From an uncultured Lachnospiraceae bacterium (GTDB lineage Bacteria > Bacillota > Clostridia > Lachnospirales > Lachnospiraceae): a DNA stretch of 64,000 nt. Positions 61,801 to 64,000 of the stretch are shown here, in pieces; position 1 is the first letter of the stretch, and every line of letters starts with the position of its first letter. The notes under the pieces were generated by a model. The model was not told the origin of the DNA. It saw nothing but the letters and a program-made list of their open reading frames with translations, and ran no database searches. A program made the position numbers and the translations under genes. Where the stretch lies: contig CAJTUB010000004.1 of NCBI GenBank assembly GCA_910579465.1, forward strand, positions 62,436 to 126,435. The letters are read 5' to 3'.

Positions 61801-62861
61801 ACAGCGAGGAGTACGGCGACGTGACGGTAGTGCTTCCGGCGACAGGTCATACCCATGTCTGGGGTGTCTGGGTTATCACCACGCCTCCGACACTGACCGG
61901 AACAGGGACGGCGGAGCGTGTCTGCGCAGAGAATACGGCGCACAGGGAAACAAAAACGCTGCCTGCGCTGAGCGATACGTCCGTATGGACAAAGGACGAT
62001 GCACAGCACGTTGAGCCTGCCGAGGGAATGGACGGCAGGGACGTTTACTACAACGGGGAATACGGTAATGTTACTGTTATTCTTCCGCGGCCTGGGCATG
62101 TCCACGTGCTTACCTATGTCCCGGAAAAGGCAGCAACCGAGGAGGAAGAGGGCGTTAAGGCGCACTGGCACTGTGCAGGATGCGGTAAGGATTTTAGCGA
62201 TGAAAACGGTACAAATGAGGTAACTGCCGAAGCCCTAAGAATAGGAAGGATTGAGAAGGAGGTACGGCACGGGGAAAATGCCCCGGTGACAGAGCTGACG
62301 ACACCGAAGGAGGAGCTTATCCGTGTGCTCCTGACGGCGGAGGAGCAGGAAGCGGTCAAGGACGGCAGGGATATCAGGATAAGGCTGACCGTTGACGACG
62401 CGACGGACAGTGTTTCCGAAGGGGATAGGACGGCAGTCGAAGCGAAAATCGGCGACCTGTCTGAGTATGAGCTCGGACAGTACCTGGATGTTAATCTGTT
62501 GAAAATTATCGGCAATGCTGAGGAGAAAATCACCCGGACAAGCGCACCTGTTACGATTACGTTCGCAATTCCGGAGAGCCTGCTCGGAAAGAAAGCATAT
62601 TCCGTGATACGACTCCATGACGGCGAGGTGACGGTGCTTCCTGATTTAGATGATGATGAAAATACCGTAACTATCGAGACTGACAGGTTTTCGACCTATG
62701 CGCTGATTTACAGGGAAGAGACCGGAAACGTACGGCCGGTGGAGCCTGCTACGGGCGAAGGACGCTCCGCGGCAGACGTCGCAGTTGTCATATTCCCGGC
62801 AATCCTTTCTGCCGCGGCGGTTCTGCTTCTTTTAGAGCGGAGGAAAAGGAAGATAAGATAA
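58851..62861 (+). CDS. Large LRR/BspA-like surface protein with tandem repeats and C-terminal anchor
   Basis: 1336 residues. It begins with a signal peptide (basic VVHKVKRGILWK, then a hydrophobic core to PSRAEAEV) and a BspA-like section (TWSLDGNGTITISGSGKM, VTSVGSYAFKDCP). About residues 220-650 hold an internalin/LRR array with NxLxxLDVSxN repeats, introduced by an EF-hand-like FDTDGDGYLNQDEI. Four 83-residue repeats follow, each with TDTSVWTKD and DVTVVLPATGHTHVWG. The C-terminus has PATGEG, a hydrophobic segment (VAVVIFPAILSAAAVLLLL) and ERRKRKIR, like a sortase signal or a membrane anchor. GTG 58851 is favoured because AAGGAGGAG is six bases upstream; ATG 58833 remains possible. Confidence 0.88.
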   Translation: MVHKVKRGILWKAVPVAAAFLVSALFLLVLPSRAEAEVIASGVCGDAAVNDGNDITWSLDGNGTITISGSGKMNDYAQAEDVPWHEKRRSIKKAVISDGVTSVGSYAFKDCPNLYMSLELKVESIGDEAFRNCTAADIYYPSGCTLGTDTFLNAVSAMEYTVTNGHTVLRLTASNGVGITIPETIGGGTVMSLQNDLRPELSIRHAGAHRYVDEACAICGKPLGDVVEISPENFPDEVFRSYVSAQFDTDGDGYLNQDEISVVTFINVDGKGVSSLQGIEFFTALKELAFERNSVETLDISKNTELELIFGDDNRLVTLDVSNNTKLVKLLLQRNPIQSLDVSNCPRLEVLWMSNAPIKELDVSQNPRLNYLGVKDGGLEAIDLSRNQEMKWLELDGNELSELDVTRIDGLLSLSCEDNSLTELDVSRNYMLESLYCSKNQIAELNLQSQYSLTKLWCSENKLTSLDLTSCRELRELKCWWNELTTLKVDGLYYLSELDCEHNCLTGLDLSDLSGLEELNVVSNEFETIDLTGNYELKILHCQKNKLEELDLSTNRELTEVQCWTNNIKSLNVSGLESLETLKCQNNKLTLLSLSDNAALTILWAWSNMLTSIDVSQNPLLNVDDYQIFNLNYNTYTINSSGTFDLSELPGNFNPAMTTDWDGATLADGMLTDFTADTVNYWYWCGRKWCYFTLKVVHEHALVKHDAVAAGCLTDGTGEYWKCEGEGGCNKLFSDEEGTTELEEVPVIAATGHSFGKWGITTEPTLTTKGEAERICTKNEEHKETKEVPVLTDTSVWTKDNTKHVEPSEEADGKDVYHSEDYGDVTVVLPATGHTHVWGKWKIAINPTLTTKGTAERICTKNNEHKETKELPVLTDTSVWTKDDTQHVEPSEEADGKDVYHSEDYGDVTVVLPATGHTHVWGVWVITTPPTLTRTGTAERVCTKNNEHKETKEVPVLTDTSVWTKDGTQHVEPSEGMDGRDVYHSEEYGDVTVVLPATGHTHVWGVWVITTPPTLTGTGTAERVCAENTAHRETKTLPALSDTSVWTKDDAQHVEPAEGMDGRDVYYNGEYGNVTVILPRPGHVHVLTYVPEKAATEEEEGVKAHWHCAGCGKDFSDENGTNEVTAEALRIGRIEKEVRHGENAPVTELTTPKEELIRVLLTAEEQEAVKDGRDIRIRLTVDDATDSVSEGDRTAVEAKIGDLSEYELGQYLDVNLLKIIGNAEEKITRTSAPVTITFAIPESLLGKKAYSVIRLHDGEVTVLPDLDDDENTVTIETDRFSTYALIYREETGNVRPVEPATGEGRSAADVAVVIFPAILSAAAVLLLLERRKRKIR
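61094..62106 (+). repeat. Four tandem 249-bp repeats in the surface protein gene
   Basis: Equivalent points (CTGGGG or the matching TTTGGC) lie at about 61112, 61361, 61610 and 61859, spaced 249 bases. The units are near identical in DNA in the middle (for example CTGACCGATAC, GACAGTAGTGCTTCCGGC), which suggests recent duplication; the first and last units have diverged more. Confidence 0.88.
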
Positions 62862-62896
62862 ATAAGATAAAAAAATAAGGAACGGATATTGTACGG

Positions 62897-62933
62897 AAGG
62901 AGCTGTTGCAAAAAATGCAACGGCTCCTTCTTT
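62897..62933 (+). terminator. Terminator after the surface protein gene
   Basis: AAGGAGCTGTTGCA (62897-62910) pairs with TGCAACGGCTCCTT (62916-62929), one G-U pair in a 14-bp stem, followed by CTTTA. Confidence 0.7.
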
Positions 62934-62943
62934 ATGCAAAAAA

Positions 62944-63138
62944 TTAAGGAGCCGTGGCGTTTTTATGTAATGATTTTTGCATGGAACGGCAGAAGAGAAA
63001 TTTTATCCTTGTCATTGCGGCTACCCTTACAGGCAGTTCGTAGCGGATGCCTGCAAGCTTTTCTGCAAGCCGTTCTGTTCCCTTTGTCAGTCGGGCGCGC
63101 TTTTTTTCAGAAAGCTTTTCCCGGACGATGTTGCCCAT
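62944..63138 (-). CDS. Small basic protein of unknown function
   Basis: 64 residues from ATG 63138 (GGGAG upstream): GNIVREKLSEKKRARLTKGT, then AGIRYELPVRVAAMTRIKFL. It is strongly basic with two helical-looking segments. No known domain is recognised. A plus-strand open frame covers the same bases; this one is preferred because it has a plausible start and a protein-like composition. The rest of 62862-63259 holds a terminator and a promoter. Confidence 0.4.
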   Translation of the reverse strand: MGNIVREKLSEKKRARLTKGTERLAEKLAGIRYELPVRVAAMTRIKFLFCRSMQKSLHKNATAP

Positions 63139-63175
63139 GAGTCTCCCTGCAAATACCTTGATTTCGGAAATGAAT

Positions 63176-63211
63176 GGAACGCTTTGCGTTCCGCCGGATT
63201 TGTGGTACAAT
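63176..63211 (+). promoter_or_regulatory. Promoter with overlapping palindrome for the esterase gene
   Basis: TTGCGT (63184-63189), 16 bases, TACAAT (63206-63211). GGAACGC-TTT-GCGTTCC (63176-63192) is a perfect inverted repeat covering the -35 box, so an operator is plausible. Confidence 0.5.
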
Positions 63212-63259
63212 GGGGAAGTCAGGACGACAAATCAGAATATCATAAGGAGATAAGATAAA

Positions 63260-64000
63260 ATGAAATCCGTTTTACTGATAGGACAATCTAATATGGCGGG
63301 ACGTGGTTTTTTGTATGAGGTCACGCCGCTTTATAATGAAAGAATCTTTATGTTAAGAAATGGAAGATGGCAGATGATGGCGGAGCCTGTCCATTTTGAC
63401 AGACCCGTTGCAGGTGTTGGCCCTGCGGCATCATTTGCACAGGCGTGGTGCAATACGAATCCAAAAGAGCAAATCGGATTGATTCCTTGTGCAGAGGGCG
63501 GTAGTTCGATTGAGGAATGGAACGTTGAGGGTATTTTATTCCGCCATACTATTACTGAAGCAAAGTATGCCCTGGAGAATAGCGAATTAATTGCGATTCT
63601 ATGGCATCAGGGGGAAAGTGACAGCCACAGCGGACAATATAAGTCGTATTATCAAAAACTTGATGTAATCGTAAACAGGCTCAGAAAAGAATTGGGGGCT
63701 TTGGACGTTCCGTTTATCATTGGCGGTCTGGGCGACTATTTAGGAAAGTCTGCATTTGGGTTGAATTGCACGGAATATGAACTGGTGAATCAGGAACTGC
63801 GCCGGTATGCAGAAAATAATGATAACTGCTATTTTGTAACCGGAGAGAAATTATACCCGAATCCGGACGGTATTCATATCAACGCGGAATCCCAGAGAAG
63901 GTTCGGCATAAGATATTTTGAGGCTTATCGAACAAAATCAAATGTGAATAAACCGCTGGAAGATGAGGCGCAAATGGTAGCAGCACTTTTTGAAAAAGAA
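63260..64000 (+). CDS. Sialate O-acetylesterase-like SGNH/SASA hydrolase, 5' part
   Basis: 247 residues before the right edge. It opens with KSVLLIGQSNMAGRGFLYEV, the GQSNMxG block with the catalytic Ser, and has LIPCAEGGSSIEEW, ILWHQGESDSHSG (the block with His and Glu), and NPDGIHINAESQRRFG near residue 207 (Asp/His). This is the carbohydrate esterase CE6/SASA type that removes O-acetyl groups from sugars. No signal peptide is present, so it is cytoplasmic. ATG 63260 has AAGGAG upstream; the stop lies outside the window. Confidence 0.85.
   Translation, partial: MKSVLLIGQSNMAGRGFLYEVTPLYNERIFMLRNGRWQMMAEPVHFDRPVAGVGPAASFAQAWCNTNPKEQIGLIPCAEGGSSIEEWNVEGILFRHTITEAKYALENSELIAILWHQGESDSHSGQYKSYYQKLDVIVNRLRKELGALDVPFIIGGLGDYLGKSAFGLNCTEYELVNQELRRYAENNDNCYFVTGEKLYPNPDGIHINAESQRRFGIRYFEAYRTKSNVNKPLEDEAQMVAALFEKE

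Noticed and set aside
61094..62106. The repeats as a CRISPR-like or satellite array
   Set aside because: They are in frame, 249 bases long, without spacers, and encode a protein repeat.
60786..62171. 461-codon minus-strand frame opposite the repeats of the surface protein
   Set aside because: It mirrors the 249-bp repeats; Cys/Arg-rich periodic product typical of an antisense shadow.

Overview
The window looks like chromosome of a low-to-mid GC, Gram-positive, gut-type Clostridium relative, most likely a Lachnospiraceae member. This is inferred from protein families: an AgrC-like GHKL kinase with a LytTR regulator, an ABC-F protein, a ComEB-type dCMP deaminase, a BspA/LRR surface protein, the GGGtGRT protein pair, and strong AGGAGG-type ribosome binding sites with Firmicute-style promoters. 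I saw no rRNA, tRNA or CRISPR array.

Layout. 1-9 kb: end of a GH25 lysozyme, mutY, ispF with an unusual cysteine-rich tail, a membrane-bound sugar-nucleotide 4,6-dehydratase, an alanine/sodium symporter, a flavoprotein, a HAD phosphatase, and a sigma factor/membrane partner pair whose sigma gene carries an in-frame amber codon. 9-12.2 kb: carB on the minus strand, without carA. 12.4-33.8 kb: a Wzx/Wzy-type surface polysaccharide locus. It begins with a Wzz-like protein in ordinary base composition and becomes visibly AT-rich from about 13.9 kb to 33.8 kb. It holds a priming sugar transferase, glycosyltransferases, flippase, polymerase, nucleotide-sugar enzymes (UDP-GlcNAc 5-inverting dehydratase and reductase, UDP-GlcNAc 2-epimerase, UDP-glucose dehydrogenase, UDP-glucuronate epimerase), an acyltransferase, and two less usual modules: PIG-L deacetylase + PLP decarboxylase + ATP-grasp ligase, and two P-loop kinases with a nucleotidyltransferase.

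33.8-46.4 kb: FRG-domain and PH-domain proteins (minus strand), an HD-GYP protein, a nucleoside salvage operon (deoD-deoC-cdd) running into hslO, a GH30 lipoprotein, purB, a stand-alone DnaJ-like zinc-finger protein, dCMP deaminase, and a two-gene operon of a NifU-like scaffold and a GGGtGRT protein, both of unknown role. 46.4-47.8 kb is a graveyard: a truncated IS200-type transposase, HicA toxin pieces and a collapsed DUF218 gene.

47.8-64 kb: a zinc-ribbon membrane protein with a Trp/Asp repeat tail and an unknown partner, an ABC-F protein behind a leader that contains an intrinsic terminator, an AraC-GGDEF fusion regulator, a large GH2 glycosidase, a two-component system whose kinase carries a C-terminal RsiV-like DUF3298 domain, a 1.3-kilo-residue LRR surface protein with four 249-bp repeats, and the start of a sialate O-acetylesterase-like gene. 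The best candidate for an undescribed system is the kinase-DUF3298/LytTR pair (55.9-58.6 kb), perhaps linked to the surface protein after it. The kinase/nucleotidyltransferase module of the polysaccharide locus and the GGGtGRT operon come next.
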